From positions 1 through 64,000 of the forward strand of contig CAYWPG010000002.1 in NCBI GenBank assembly GCA_964460035.1: a DNA stretch of 64,000 nt. Direction: 5' to 3'. Under the pieces are notes generated by a model. That model did not search any database and had not been told where the DNA came from. It saw nothing but the letters and a program-made list of their open reading frames with translations. The stretch comes from CAYWPG01 sp964460035. Its GTDB lineage: Bacteria; Pseudomonadota; Gammaproteobacteria; Nitrococcales; AK92. Positions 53,707 to 62,554 of the stretch are shown piece after piece. How positions within the stretch are numbered: the stretch's first letter is position 1; the number at the start of each line of letters is the position of its first letter. A program made the translations under genes and the position numbers.

Positions 53707-54890
53707 AACCGCCCCCCTAACCCGCGCGGACCGCCGCTGGGAAGATTGGGCGCGCCTTGACCCGCCACGCCCCCCAGCACCAGCCGCTCGCCCAGCTGCA
53801 GGCCCTGGCGAATTTCAGCGTGGGTGCGGCTGGTTACGCCCACCTCCACCTCCCGCGACTCAATGGCGCCTTGGGCGTTGAGCACCTGCGCCCGGTAACG
53901 CTTGCCCTCTAGCGGGGTCAGCGCCGCCAGCGGCGCCACCGGCACATCGCGCGCCTGTTCGAGCAGGAAGAACACCTGCACCGTCATCTGCGTCATGAGC
54001 AAACGCTCACTGTTGTCCACGTCCAGCAGCACGTTATAGAGCACCACGTCGTTGACCACTTCCGGCGTGGGCAGCACTTGCCGCACCTGGGCGTACCAAC
54101 GCCTCTCGGGCATGCCCAAGGTCGTGAAGTACGCATCCATTCCAGGCCGTATGCGCACCACATCGGCTTCGGCCACCTGGGCCCACACGGTCATGGTATC
54201 CAGATTGGCCAGCTGTACGATCACCGGGGCCTGCTGGCTGGCGTTCACGGTCTGGCCCGCCACGGCGCTTTCGTCGACCACCGTACCGGCCATGGGCGCA
54301 TGAATGCGGGTATAGGCAAGATTGGCGCGGTCGCCCTCCAAGGTAGACTCCGCCGCGCTGATTTGCGCCTTGGTGGCGGCGACCCGAGCCGCGGCCACGG
54401 CAGCTGCCGCTTCGCTGTCCTCCAGGGCCTCGCGGCTCAAGGCGCGCTGCTCGTGCAGGCGGCGGTTGCGCTCCAAGCGACTGCGGGCGAGCCGCAACTC
54501 TGCTTCCTGCTGCTCGAGCTGGGCGCGCAGCTGGGCGAGGTTCGCCTGGCCCGTACGCACACGGATCTCGTAAACGGTGGGATCGATCTCGGCCAGTAAC
54601 TGCCCCTTTTCCACCCTGTCGCCGATTTGCACATGCACCGCCCGCAGCTGCCCGGAAACCTGGGTGCCTACGTCGACATACTCCTTCGGACGCAACGATC
54701 CCAAAGCGGTAACGGTGCGCTCAACGTCGCCGCGCGTCACCGCAACCGTCCGATACGATACGGCGCTGTCGCGCCCGTTGAGCCAGTAGGCATAGCCGGA
54801 GACTACAGCCGTCACCGCCAGGATCGCCCCCACTAGCCAGAGCAGACGCCCGCGGCGCCGGTTGTTCGCGTTGTGCATACTCTCGTCCAT
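53703..54890 (-). CDS. macA: Periplasmic adaptor protein MacA
   Basis: Membrane-fusion protein joining MacB to the outer-membrane channel. It has 395 residues. N-terminal membrane anchor LLWLVGAILAVTAVVSGYAY, lipoyl half VDVGTQVSGQLRAVHVQIGD, a coiled hairpin of paired helices (RTGQANLAQLRAQLEQQEAE through LEDSEAAAAVAAARVAATKA), barrel and C-terminal proximal domain. First gene of macA-macB-OMF. The upstream region (54891-55056) holds the operon promoter and, divergent, that of the thioesterase gene. Confidence 0.94.
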   Translation of the reverse strand: MDESMHNANNRRRGRLLWLVGAILAVTAVVSGYAYWLNGRDSAVSYRTVAVTRGDVERTVTALGSLRPKEYVDVGTQVSGQLRAVHVQIGDRVEKGQLLAEIDPTVYEIRVRTGQANLAQLRAQLEQQEAELRLARSRLERNRRLHEQRALSREALEDSEAAAAVAAARVAATKAQISAAESTLEGDRANLAYTRIHAPMAGTVVDESAVAGQTVNASQQAPVIVQLANLDTMTVWAQVAEADVVRIRPGMDAYFTTLGMPERRWYAQVRQVLPTPEVVNDVVLYNVLLDVDNSERLLMTQMTVQVFFLLEQARDVPVAPLAALTPLEGKRYRAQVLNAQGAIESREVEVGVTSRTHAEIRQGLQLGERLVLGGVAGQGAPNLPSGGPRGLGGRL

Positions 54891-55056
54891 AACTTCGTAA
54901 TGCCATGCAGACGCAATAGTAGCGTGCTCTTGAGCGCCGTAGCGTCAAGCACTTCATTCCCCGCGTAAAGAATTGTCAGGATTGTGCTGGATTGACGATC
55001 GCGATCGCTTCCGCCACGATCAGGCGGCTTATGAAGAACGATAGAGGCACTCCCAG

Positions 55057-55848
55057 ATGAACCTTTCCGACCTGCTGGCTCAGCTCGACCAATCCCCTAA
55101 CAACGAGATTACCGTACCCGACGGTTGGGCCCAGGGGCGGGCGCTGTTCGGCGGTCTGGTAGCCGCTTTGCTCTACCAGGGCATGCGCAAGCACATTCCG
55201 GACGAGCGGCCGCTGCGCTCGTTCAGCATCAGCTTCGTAGGGCCGCTGGCGGCTCATGTCCCGCAGCGCATCGACTCGCGTGTATTACGCGAAGGTCGTG
55301 CCGTGACGCAGACCGAGGCCCACGCTATCCAGGACGGCGCCGTGCTCGCCGCCGCCTTGGCAAGCTTCGGCATGGCTCGCGAGTCGCAACTGCGCGCCCC
55401 AGGTGCGCCGGCTCCGGAGGCGCCGCGCCCTGAAACCCTCGAAGAGCTGCCGCCCAACTCCATGGGGCCGTCGTTTGCCAAACACTTCAGTTACCACTGG
55501 GTGCTGGGTGGGCTGCCTTTCAGCGGCAAGGACGTGCGTGACATGGGCGGTTGGGTGAGGCTGCGCGAACCCGTGGAGCGGCTTACCGAAGCGCACGTGC
55601 TGGCGCTGGTCGACGCTTGGCCGCCCGCGGTATTCCCGATGATGAAGGAGCGCGCGCCGGCCAGTACGCTGACCTGGAGCATAGACTTCATTCAACCGCT
55701 GCCGGCCATGAGCAGCGAGAACTGGCTGCTCTATCGCGCCTATGTCGATCATACCGCCGACGGCTACGGCCAGACCTCCGCGCAGATCTGGACCGAGAGC
55801 GGCCAGCTGATCGCCGTTAGCCGACAGACAGTAGCCGTCTTCGCCTGA
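55057..55848 (+). CDS. Acyl-CoA thioesterase, TesB-like double hotdog
   Basis: A 263-residue two-hotdog thioesterase-like protein. N-terminal domain WAQGRALFGGLVAALLYQGM (the conserved FGGL helix) and LRSFSISFVGPL; the C-terminal domain has LTWSIDFIQPLPAMSSENWL and GYGQTSAQIWTESGQLIAVS. Substrate chain length unknown. Operon with the next gene (10 bp); ATG 55057 is close to CACTCCCAG with weak SD. Confidence 0.9.
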   Translation: MNLSDLLAQLDQSPNNEITVPDGWAQGRALFGGLVAALLYQGMRKHIPDERPLRSFSISFVGPLAAHVPQRIDSRVLREGRAVTQTEAHAIQDGAVLAAALASFGMARESQLRAPGAPAPEAPRPETLEELPPNSMGPSFAKHFSYHWVLGGLPFSGKDVRDMGGWVRLREPVERLTEAHVLALVDAWPPAVFPMMKERAPASTLTWSIDFIQPLPAMSSENWLLYRAYVDHTADGYGQTSAQIWTESGQLIAVSRQTVAVFA

Positions 55849-55858
55849 AGGAGCTCGC

Positions 55859-56392
55859 ATGGATAAACAGGCAACATTGCAGCGCTGGCTTGAGGAAGGG
55901 GCTGCGGCCGAGGCCAGGCTGGCGCCGCCCGGAGTTACTCCGCCCGAAGTACGCGCCCGCATGAGCGGCCTGGAACTGTTGCAAGGTATCGCTGCCGGCA
56001 CGCTGCCGCGCAACGCCATGGCGGCCACGCTGAACATCGTCCCCATTACCATGGAAGCCGGTTATCTGGTGTATCAGGCACAAGCGACGCCGGCGCACTA
56101 CAATCTCAGCGGCACCGCTCACGGCGGCTGGGTAGCGACCGTGCTCGACACTTGCGTGAGCAGCGTGGTGTTTTCGCTGCTACCGCCCGGCAAGGCCTAT
56201 ACCACCATCGAGCTGAAGGTAAACTACATGCGTGCCATCACGGAGGAGACCGGCCCCGTGCGCGCGGAGGGCCAAGCCATTCATGTGGGCGGCCGGATCG
56301 GCACCGCCGAGGGGCGTTTGCTCGATGCCGCCGGCAAGCTCTATGCGCACGCGATCACCACTTGCCTGATCTTCGACGCTGCTGGGAATTGA
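55859..56392 (+). CDS. PaaI-type hotdog thioesterase
   Basis: A 177-residue single-hotdog thioesterase. The conserved block is HYNLSGTAHGGWVATVLDTC (HGG motif), followed by YTTIELKVNYMRAIT and the strand EGQAIHVGGRIGTAEGRLLD. An N-terminal helical part (ARMSGLELLQGIAAGTLPRN) is typical of this acyl-CoA group. ATG after GGAGCTCGC. It ends 42 bases before the sequence gap. Confidence 0.93.
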   Translation: MDKQATLQRWLEEGAAAEARLAPPGVTPPEVRARMSGLELLQGIAAGTLPRNAMAATLNIVPITMEAGYLVYQAQATPAHYNLSGTAHGGWVATVLDTCVSSVVFSLLPPGKAYTTIELKVNYMRAITEETGPVRAEGQAIHVGGRIGTAEGRLLDAAGKLYAHAITTCLIFDAAGN

Positions 56393-56433
56393 TCGTCCAT
56401 CGGCTCGGCCAGTCATCGAGGGAGCGGCGCGCC

Positions 56434-56533
56434 NNNNNNNNNNNNNNNNNNNNNNNNNNNNNNNNNNNNNNNNNNNNNNNNNNNNNNNNNNNNNNNNNNN
56501 NNNNNNNNNNNNNNNNNNNNNNNNNNNNNNNNN
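56434..56533. other. Assembly gap of 100 N
   Basis: A run of exactly 100 N. The 11 bases AGCGGCGCGCC end the left side (56423-56433) and begin the right side (56534-56544), which suggests that the two contigs overlap there or the gap lies at a repeat or strong hairpin. Gene content across it is unknown. Confidence 0.98.
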
Positions 56534-56765
56534 AGCGGCGCGCCCTGTCAGCGGTAGACTCTCGGCAGCCAGCATGCATAGCTTGCCCACACCTCTCAAA
56601 GGCCGTGCGATCGCGGGGTAACGCATGCGTCCCAAAATGGCGCGCGGCGCTCTTGCAAGGGCGGCCCTTGCCCAAGAACTGCGCCCGCAAGTACTGCCGC
56701 GGGAGCTACAGCCCCGGCTGATTTGGAAAGCGTGTTGCTACCCCGTAGTGAACTTTGGACTGTCT

Positions 56766-56939
56766 CTAGCGCTGGCGATTGTGCTCGCTGGGCATGACTA
56801 CGCTATGCCGCCAGGACTCAAGCCAGGCTTTCACTGTGGCCGGATGCAAACCAAGATTATTGGCGATGGTGTCCTGAGCCACCCCGGCTCTGTGCAAGGC
56901 CAGCACCATCCTATGTAGGTTCACGGGTGACATCCTCAT
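56766..56939 (-). CDS. Small helix-turn-helix protein, 57 aa
   Basis: Frame from ATG 56939, preceded by GGAGG with a five-base spacing, to TAG 56766. Sequence MRMSPVNLHRMVLALHRAGV, then AQDTIANNLGLHPATVKAWL and ESWRHSV: a single HTH with the pattern of transposase/regulator DNA-binding domains. It could be a stand-alone regulator or a remnant of a longer gene; nothing downstream extends it. It lies near the assembly gap. Confidence 0.6.
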   Translation of the reverse strand: MRMSPVNLHRMVLALHRAGVAQDTIANNLGLHPATVKAWLESWRHSVVMPSEHNRQR

Positions 56940-57415
56940 GGGCGCCTCCGATGTCGCGTTAGTTATAGTTGTTGCCACACGGCAGGTCTTAGCAGAACAC
57001 TTCCACCTTACGTCCGTATGACACGCCCTACTGTGGCGGACTTGGCAAGGGATATTGCCAACTGGCGCACAGTCCGAATCGGGCCTGCTGCAACAACCCG
57101 ATTCGGGGCGCTTAATTTCGATATCTGGCGTCTGTTTCGAAGCGGCACAAGATGGCGGGCTGTCGCCCAGCGCAGCGGCACGGCGCCTAGCCGAGCGCCC
57201 AGCCACGGCGGGGAGGAACGCGGGGCGCCGGCAACCTCGTGCCATACAAGGAAGTTTCAGTTACGGCTCAGGCAGGACAGAAACGGCCGCCGGCAATGCA
57301 ACACCGGAGTGCTGGCTTCTTCGGCCGGCGCAAATCCGGTGTCTTCATCTCCTTCTTCAAGGCCTGGCGGTGCCCCCCTCATGGGGCCGCCGCTCGACCG
57401 CGGCGTGGGCGCCGC
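56940..57415. other. Intergenic region, no supported gene
   Basis: Plus-strand frames 57018-57467 and 57239-57673 have no SD and odd composition (many Arg, Ser, Pro) and overlap the MFS gene on the other strand; I take them as chance. GGGGCC-type short hairpins occur around 57370-57400. No further feature. Confidence 0.4.
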
Positions 57416-58753
57416 TTACGCGGCTGCCGGCTCATGGCTTGTGGCCACGGCGATGCCGCGACGCTGATTGACCGGTATGGCCACCAGCAAGGCCAGAGAG
57501 AACAACACGGCGCAGAACAGAATAGCGCCCTGCAGGCCGACCTGAGTCTGCAGCACGCCAAGCCCCAGCACACCGGCCACGCCAGCCGCCTTATTGGCCA
57601 GGCCCCAGAAGCCGAAAAATTCCGCGGCCCTATCCCGCGGCGTCATCAGTCCAACCAGCGCACGACTGGCTGACTGCGTGGGGCCAAGGCTCAGACCTGC
57701 CAGGCAGCCCACCACCAGGAACAGGTGCTGCGCCTCCCAGGTCAGGCCCAGATACTGATTGAGGAAGCCTGTCACCTGCGGGGTTGCGTAAATTCCTACG
57801 GAAGCGGCGACCCACATCACCAGCGTAATGCTGTAAGTGAGCTTGGCGCCTATGCGGTCCTGGATAAAACCAAAGGCCAGCGCTCCAAGTGCGGCGCTGA
57901 TCTGCACGATAACGAACATCAGTACACGGATATGCTCGTCCCAGCCGATGACCTGCGCGCCGTAGATGAACGCGAAGGTGACCACGACATAGATCCCGCA
58001 CATGGCAAAAAACACGGATCCCAGGAACAGCGCCAGATCGCGGAACTCGCTCAGCTCGCGGAAAGTCCGGCCCAGCCGGCGAAAGCCGATTTGCACGTAG
58101 CTAACCCCTACGGGCGCCTCGCGATGTTGGCCGCGCTCATTCAGCCAGAGGAAAGTCGGAATGGCGGCGATCAGGAAGAAAGCAGCGGCAAACGGTCCTA
58201 CCCAGCGGATGCGCTCGAAGTTCGCCGCGCTGACCTCGCCCAGGAACGCGAGCACGAACGCCGCCGAGACTAGCCCGCCAACATAACCCAACGCCCACCC
58301 AAAGCCCGAGATCTTCCCCAAATCCTCGGGCGGGCCGAGGTCGGGCAGAAAGCTGGCGATGAAGGACTCGCCGATCGAGTAGGCGAAATTGGAGACGATG
58401 ATCAGAATCACGCCCAGCAGGATGTAGCCGGGCGCGACGAAGTAGAGCAAAGCCGTGCTGGCGACCGTGATGATGTAGCTGTAGAAGAGGAAGCGCTTCT
58501 TGGCGGCCGAAAAGTCCATGATCGCGCCGCATACCGGCCCGCTGACCACCACCATCAGATAGCTGACCGCAAGCGCGACGCTCCAGAGCAGGTTCCCCAA
58601 CCGGTAGCCGTCGCCGCGGTCCCCCACAATCACCTGCGTGAACAGATCGCCGAACACCACGGAGATGATCAGCAAGGTATAGGCTTGGTTGGCGAAGTCG
58701 AACATTGCCCAACCGAAGATCTCCTTCTTCGACGCTCGCTCCTGCGCTCCCAT
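57416..58753 (-). CDS. MFS permease, Atg22/UMF1-like
   Basis: A 445-residue major-facilitator transporter resembling vacuole-effluxer Atg22 family proteins. It begins MGAQERASKKEIFGWAMFDF with ANQAYTLLIISVVFGDLF. About twelve membrane helices. GPVCGAIMDFSAAKKRFLF matches the inter-helix basic motif; LGPPEDLGKISGFGWALGYV and SLGPTQSASRALVGLMTPRD are characteristic. Amino acids are the substrates in yeast; here unknown. ATG 58753; the long frame to 59113 is unsupported. Divergent from mlaC with about 405 bp of non-coding DNA between. Confidence 0.88.
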   Translation of the reverse strand: MGAQERASKKEIFGWAMFDFANQAYTLLIISVVFGDLFTQVIVGDRGDGYRLGNLLWSVALAVSYLMVVVSGPVCGAIMDFSAAKKRFLFYSYIITVASTALLYFVAPGYILLGVILIIVSNFAYSIGESFIASFLPDLGPPEDLGKISGFGWALGYVGGLVSAAFVLAFLGEVSAANFERIRWVGPFAAAFFLIAAIPTFLWLNERGQHREAPVGVSYVQIGFRRLGRTFRELSEFRDLALFLGSVFFAMCGIYVVVTFAFIYGAQVIGWDEHIRVLMFVIVQISAALGALAFGFIQDRIGAKLTYSITLVMWVAASVGIYATPQVTGFLNQYLGLTWEAQHLFLVVGCLAGLSLGPTQSASRALVGLMTPRDRAAEFFGFWGLANKAAGVAGVLGLGVLQTQVGLQGAILFCAVLFSLALLVAIPVNQRRGIAVATSHEPAAA

Positions 58754-59158
58754 GGCACTGCCCCTTTTAGTTATATGTGACGACCTGATCGGGTCCGCTC
58801 TCGCCGACTTCGCGCCAGCCCCGATGCCGCGGCACCACCCCCTCCTGCACGCAGCTGCGAAGTCAATGAAAGCGAGCCTTGGTTCTGCAAAAGTATATGA
58901 CAGGATAAGCCTTTGACATTTTCCTGGTGCTCTTTGACGATAGCCCGCCTTGCGCGGGCGAGCTGCGGCTTGGAAGCGGATGCCTCGACATAGCGTGGCG
59001 GCGGCCAGTACATTCGTTCCGTGTGCAATCATCGCCATGACGAGGGCTGCGTGCCGGCCGGCACATCGCCTGTCCGCGCACTCGCTGGTCCGGACCCTGC
59101 GCCCCTGCCGCACGAGTGTGAGAGACTACGTGGGCGAGGCTGCCAATAGGAGGTTTGC

Positions 59159-59869
59159 ATGAGGATTAGAGCTCGAATTGCCGGCGCGATCGCGTTCTGC
59201 ATTTTTATGGGACTGTGCTTTGGCAGCAGCGCTGCGGCTCAGAGCAAGGAACCGGACCAGCTCATTAACGACACCTTCGCGGAGGCGATGACAGCGCTCA
59301 AGGAAAATCAAAGCGCCATTCGCAACAACCCGCGCGTTGCCTACGATCTGATGGAAAAGATCCTGGCGCCTCACGTGGATGTGGAGCTGATGAGCCGGCT
59401 GATTCTCGCCAGGCACTGGACGGAGGCAACGCCCGAGCAGCAGAAGCGTTTCGTGGCCGCGTTTCGCGAGTCCCTGCTGCGGACATACAGCCGTATCCTG
59501 TCGGACAATGTCGACGAGGCGGTACGCCAGCTCGAAAGCGATGAGCAGATCCTGCGCGTGCTGGGGGTGGACGGTCCTGATCGGCGCGGTCGGGTGAGCG
59601 TCCGTACAACCATCACCTTCAACGGTCAGCGTATTCCTATTGACTACCGCATGTACCAGCGCGACGGCCAATGGAAGGTGTTCGACGTACTGATCGAGAA
59701 CATCAGTTTCGTCATGAACTATCGCAGCGAGTACGACGCCGAACTGCAGCGCGGACAGCTGGACACGCTGATCGACCGTATAGAGGAGCGTAACCGTCGT
59801 GCCTGGACCGCTCCCGAGGCCGAGGTTCAAGACCCCGGTCTCCCCGTCCCCCGCAAACAAGCCGACTAG
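59159..59869 (+). CDS. MlaC/Ttg2D-family phospholipid-binding protein, stand-alone
   Basis: A 236-residue periplasmic protein related to MlaC, which carries phospholipids for the Mla system. Signal peptide MRIRARIAGAIAFCIFMGLC with cleavage near GSSAAAQ. LAPHVDVELMSRLILARHW, EATPEQQKRFVAAFRESLLR TYS-type helices and the beta strand RTTITFNGQRIPIDYRMYQR then DGQWKVFDVLIENIS are family signatures. A Glu/Asp-rich tail follows. SD AGGAGG before ATG 59159. No mlaE, mlaD or mlaF is adjacent. Confidence 0.9.
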   Translation: MRIRARIAGAIAFCIFMGLCFGSSAAAQSKEPDQLINDTFAEAMTALKENQSAIRNNPRVAYDLMEKILAPHVDVELMSRLILARHWTEATPEQQKRFVAAFRESLLRTYSRILSDNVDEAVRQLESDEQILRVLGVDGPDRRGRVSVRTTITFNGQRIPIDYRMYQRDGQWKVFDVLIENISFVMNYRSEYDAELQRGQLDTLIDRIEERNRRAWTAPEAEVQDPGLPVPRKQAD

Positions 59870-59892
59870 TATCCTTAGCAGCCATCGGCAAT

Positions 59893-59928
59893 AGCACAAC
59901 GGCCGGCATGAATGCCGGCCGTTGTGCT
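59893..59928. terminator. Perfect 16-bp hairpin between mlaC-like and ycgR
   Basis: AGCACAACGGCCGGCA (59893-59908) pairs perfectly with TGCCGGCCGTTGTGCT (59913-59928), loop TGAA. The two genes are convergent, so this is probably a bidirectional stop, though no T run is present. Confidence 0.7.
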
Positions 59929-59950
59929 GTCCAAGCTGCGCCAATCCGGA

Positions 59951-60700
59951 TTATCGGCGCCGAACGAGGTTTCTCGACCGCAACTGCAAATCGTTGATAT
60001 AGCGCTGTAACAAGCTTTCCTTATCGCGCGGCAGACCGCGATAGGCCAGCCCCACCCGCTGTCCGCCGCGATCGGAGGACACCTCATCCTCCTGCTCCCG
60101 CTGCGATGCATTACGGACCTCAAGATCGACGATGAACTCGCCAACCTCGGGTAGCGAGACCTTGCAAGCGTGGAAGATCGTGCCCGGCTCGGCGTTCAGT
60201 TCGAAGTCCGGATCGAGCACCCCGATCCCGCCCAGGCTCATGTCGGCAATTGCGAATGCCCGCCCACGCGGACTAACCGGGGTCGCGATCGTGCAGGTTG
60301 CCGGTTGGCTGACCAGAGTGGGAACGCGAAAGTACTCCCGTCGCTGCAGTCGTAGCACCCACTCAGGCAGCGGCGTCACGAAAACGCGCCCGTCCTCGTG
60401 ATCTTCAATCGACACCGGTCCGCACTCGAAGCGCACGTCTACCTGATCGAGCTTGGCCTCGCACATAAGGTACCGCGCCCGCAACGCTTGGCGGTTGGCG
60501 CTCTCGTCCGGCCCACAATCCAACAGGAGACGGTTCGCTTCCGGCTCGACAGCCACAACGACGGTTCGTAAATAGCCGCCGTCCCCGTCGTAGTAGGCTT
60601 TCACAGTCTCCGGCTTCTTCGCCAGGCTCCTGAGCACCTGCGTGATGTCGGAACGATTGGAGAGTCGATATTTCTCTTCTATGTCCACAAAGCTATCCAC
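59951..60700 (-). CDS. ycgR: Flagellar brake protein YcgR (PilZ, c-di-GMP)
   Basis: Slows the flagellar motor when c-di-GMP is bound. It has 249 residues. N-terminal YcgR domain (RLSNRSDITQVLRSLAKKPE, NRLLLDCGPDESANR). C-terminal PilZ domain with c-di-GMP motif RREYFR (R121 and R125 of RxxxR) and DMSLGGIGV (D-x-S-x-x-G). The last ~30 residues are basic, DLQLRSRNLVRRR. No flagellar gene lies in the window. Single gene. Confidence 0.92.
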   Translation of the reverse strand: MDSFVDIEEKYRLSNRSDITQVLRSLAKKPETVKAYYDGDGGYLRTVVVAVEPEANRLLLDCGPDESANRQALRARYLMCEAKLDQVDVRFECGPVSIEDHEDGRVFVTPLPEWVLRLQRREYFRVPTLVSQPATCTIATPVSPRGRAFAIADMSLGGIGVLDPDFELNAEPGTIFHACKVSLPEVGEFIVDLEVRNASQREQEDEVSSDRGGQRVGLAYRGLPRDKESLLQRYINDLQLRSRNLVRRR

Positions 60701-60861
60701 GGAAGTAATGCGGGATGCGGCGAACGGTCAGGCAAGGCCGCTCGCGTAAAATTGATTATAGCGGCGCTCCCGACGCTGGGGCTGACAAAAGGCAACATAG
60801 TCGGCGATATCCGCCCGGCGCGCAGCGCCCCCCGCTCGCTCGAAAAACCCTGGCCTTGAGC

Positions 60862-61395
60862 TTAGCGCCGCGCTCCCGCGCGGCGCAGTCTTTGGATCAA
60901 TATGGCTACAGCCGGGGCACGCAAAATCAAGGTGGCCCCCAAGAGCAAGCGCAGCACAGCCGCCAGCAAGGCGGCCCAAAGTCCGGAATGGAAGCCGGGC
61001 ATCTCGCTCATCTTGAGCCGATACGCCCATACGCCATGGACCGTACGAGCCAGCTCTGGCAACCCGCCCAGCAGCAGAAACAGGCCCACCGCGGAATACG
61101 CGATGACCTGCGCCTGGTAATTGCCCAGCCGCGGACTACGGCCTTGAGCGGTTCGTATGGGCAACACGATATCGGCCATACGGCCGACGCCGAACCAGAG
61201 CAGGCCGGCCAGCACCGGCGGCAAGAGCAGCACCAGCGTGACAGCCAGGTAAAAAGAGCCGCCCGGGGGCGTTCCGGCCGCCGGCAACGCCAGATAAGCT
61301 ACCGTTTCCGGCAGCTGGAACAGCCACCACACGAGAATCAGCAGCGCCAGCAGCCGCAACCCGAGCACGGCCGCGCCGCGATTGGTAATCGTCAT
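60862..61395 (-). CDS. Four-helix membrane protein, unknown function
   Basis: A 177-residue protein with four predicted membrane helices: LLALLILVWWLFQLPETVAY, FYLAVTLVLLLPPVLAGLLW, QAQVIAYSAVGLFLLLGGLP, and WAALLAAVLRLLLGATLIL. A basic C-terminus RAPAVAILIQRLRRAGARR ends it. No known family recognised. It begins 10 bases after the nadA stop and so shares the nrtR-nadA transcript. Confidence 0.75.
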   Translation of the reverse strand: MTITNRGAAVLGLRLLALLILVWWLFQLPETVAYLALPAAGTPPGGSFYLAVTLVLLLPPVLAGLLWFGVGRMADIVLPIRTAQGRSPRLGNYQAQVIAYSAVGLFLLLGGLPELARTVHGVWAYRLKMSEMPGFHSGLWAALLAAVLRLLLGATLILRAPAVAILIQRLRRAGARR

Positions 61396-61405
61396 TACGG
61401 CAGTC

Positions 61406-62482
61406 TCATGCGTCGCCGGCCACCACGCGTTGCTGAACCCTGCCGAACTCGAGCATGCGGCTCAGGGAAACCATCGCCCGCTCGCGTATCTGTGGATCGA
61501 CGTGAATCTCGTTGGCGCCTGTTTCGAGCACGTGCGCCAAGCTGCGCAAGCCGTTCATCGCCATCCACGGGCAGTGGGCGCAGCTGCCGCAGCTGGCACC
61601 GCGACCGGCGGTGGGCGCCTCGAGCAGAATCTTGTTCGGCGCCGCCAAGCGCATCTTATGGAAAATGCCGTTATCGGTCGCAACGATGAACTTGTTGGCG
61701 TCCATCGTCTTCACCGCATTCAGCAGCTTAGAGGTGGAGCCGACGACATCGGCTTGCTCCACTACCGCTGGCGGCGACTCCGGGTGCACGAGCACTACGG
61801 CATCCGGGTGTTCGGCACGCAGCTTGGCCAGCTCATGGGCCTTGAACTCTTCGTGCACGATGCAAGAGCCGTCCCACAGCAGCATGTCGGCCCCGGTTTC
61901 GCGGCGGATGTAGTCGCCCAGATGCTTGTCCGGCGCCCACAGGATCTTTTCGCCTCGGGCGTGCAGATGCGCCACCACTTCCACCGCGATGCTGGAGGTA
62001 ACCACCCAATCGGCCCGCGCCTTCACCGCAGCGCTGGTGTTCGCATATACCACTACCGTGCGATCCGGGTGCTGGTCGCAGAATGCGGCGAACTCGTCGG
62101 CCGGACAGCCTATATCCAGCGAGCAGGTAGCCTCCAGGTCAGGCATTAGTACCCGCTTCTCGGGCGTGAGAATCTTGGCGGTCTCGCCCATGAATCGCAC
62201 CCCGGCAACGACCAGCGTCTGCGCTGGGTGCTCTTTGCCGAAACGGGCCATATCGAGCGAATCGGATACGTAGCCGCCCGTCTCGTCAGCGAGAATCTGC
62301 AAATCAGGGGCAGTATAGTAGTGCGCCACCAGCACCGCGTTCTGCTCCTTGAGCAGCTTGCGGATGCGGTCCATCAGCTCCTCGCGCTCCCCCTGCGCCA
62401 GCTCCTCCGCCGAGGTAAAAGGCTGCTCGCGAAAATGGGCACTAGGCTGCCGCAGCTCGATTACTTGCGCCTTGCTCGTCAT
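61406..62482 (-). CDS. nadA: Quinolinate synthase A
   Basis: [4Fe-4S] enzyme that condenses iminoaspartate and DHAP to quinolinate in NAD synthesis. It has 358 residues (E. coli 347). Cluster Cys lie in the DLEATCSLDIGC region, in the strand around DGSCIVHEEF, and in the C-terminal GRGASCGSCAHCPWMAMNGL. VAHYYTAPDLQILADETGGY begins the substrate fold. Between nrtR (72 bp) and the small membrane protein. nadB and nadC are not in the window. Confidence 0.97.
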   Translation of the reverse strand: MTSKAQVIELRQPSAHFREQPFTSAEELAQGEREELMDRIRKLLKEQNAVLVAHYYTAPDLQILADETGGYVSDSLDMARFGKEHPAQTLVVAGVRFMGETAKILTPEKRVLMPDLEATCSLDIGCPADEFAAFCDQHPDRTVVVYANTSAAVKARADWVVTSSIAVEVVAHLHARGEKILWAPDKHLGDYIRRETGADMLLWDGSCIVHEEFKAHELAKLRAEHPDAVVLVHPESPPAVVEQADVVGSTSKLLNAVKTMDANKFIVATDNGIFHKMRLAAPNKILLEAPTAGRGASCGSCAHCPWMAMNGLRSLAHVLETGANEIHVDPQIRERAMVSLSRMLEFGRVQQRVVAGDA

Positions 62483-62554
62483 GCGACCCTCCCGAGGGTT
62501 CTGCTGCCGTCCGCCGTTAGCGGCATCGGCTATCGATAGCGGCCAAAACCGCCA

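Noticed and set aside
57018..57673. Plus-strand frames before and inside the MFS gene
   Set aside because: No SD and they are antisense to a convincing transporter gene.
58943..58959. GCCCGC/GCGGGC hairpin upstream of mlaC-like gene
   Set aside because: Six-bp stem in GC-rich DNA, no T tract; expected by chance.
62529..62540. Palindrome GCTATCGATAGC between nadA and nrtR
   Set aside because: Only 12 bases, no loop, no T run; could be chance and is too short to call an operator.
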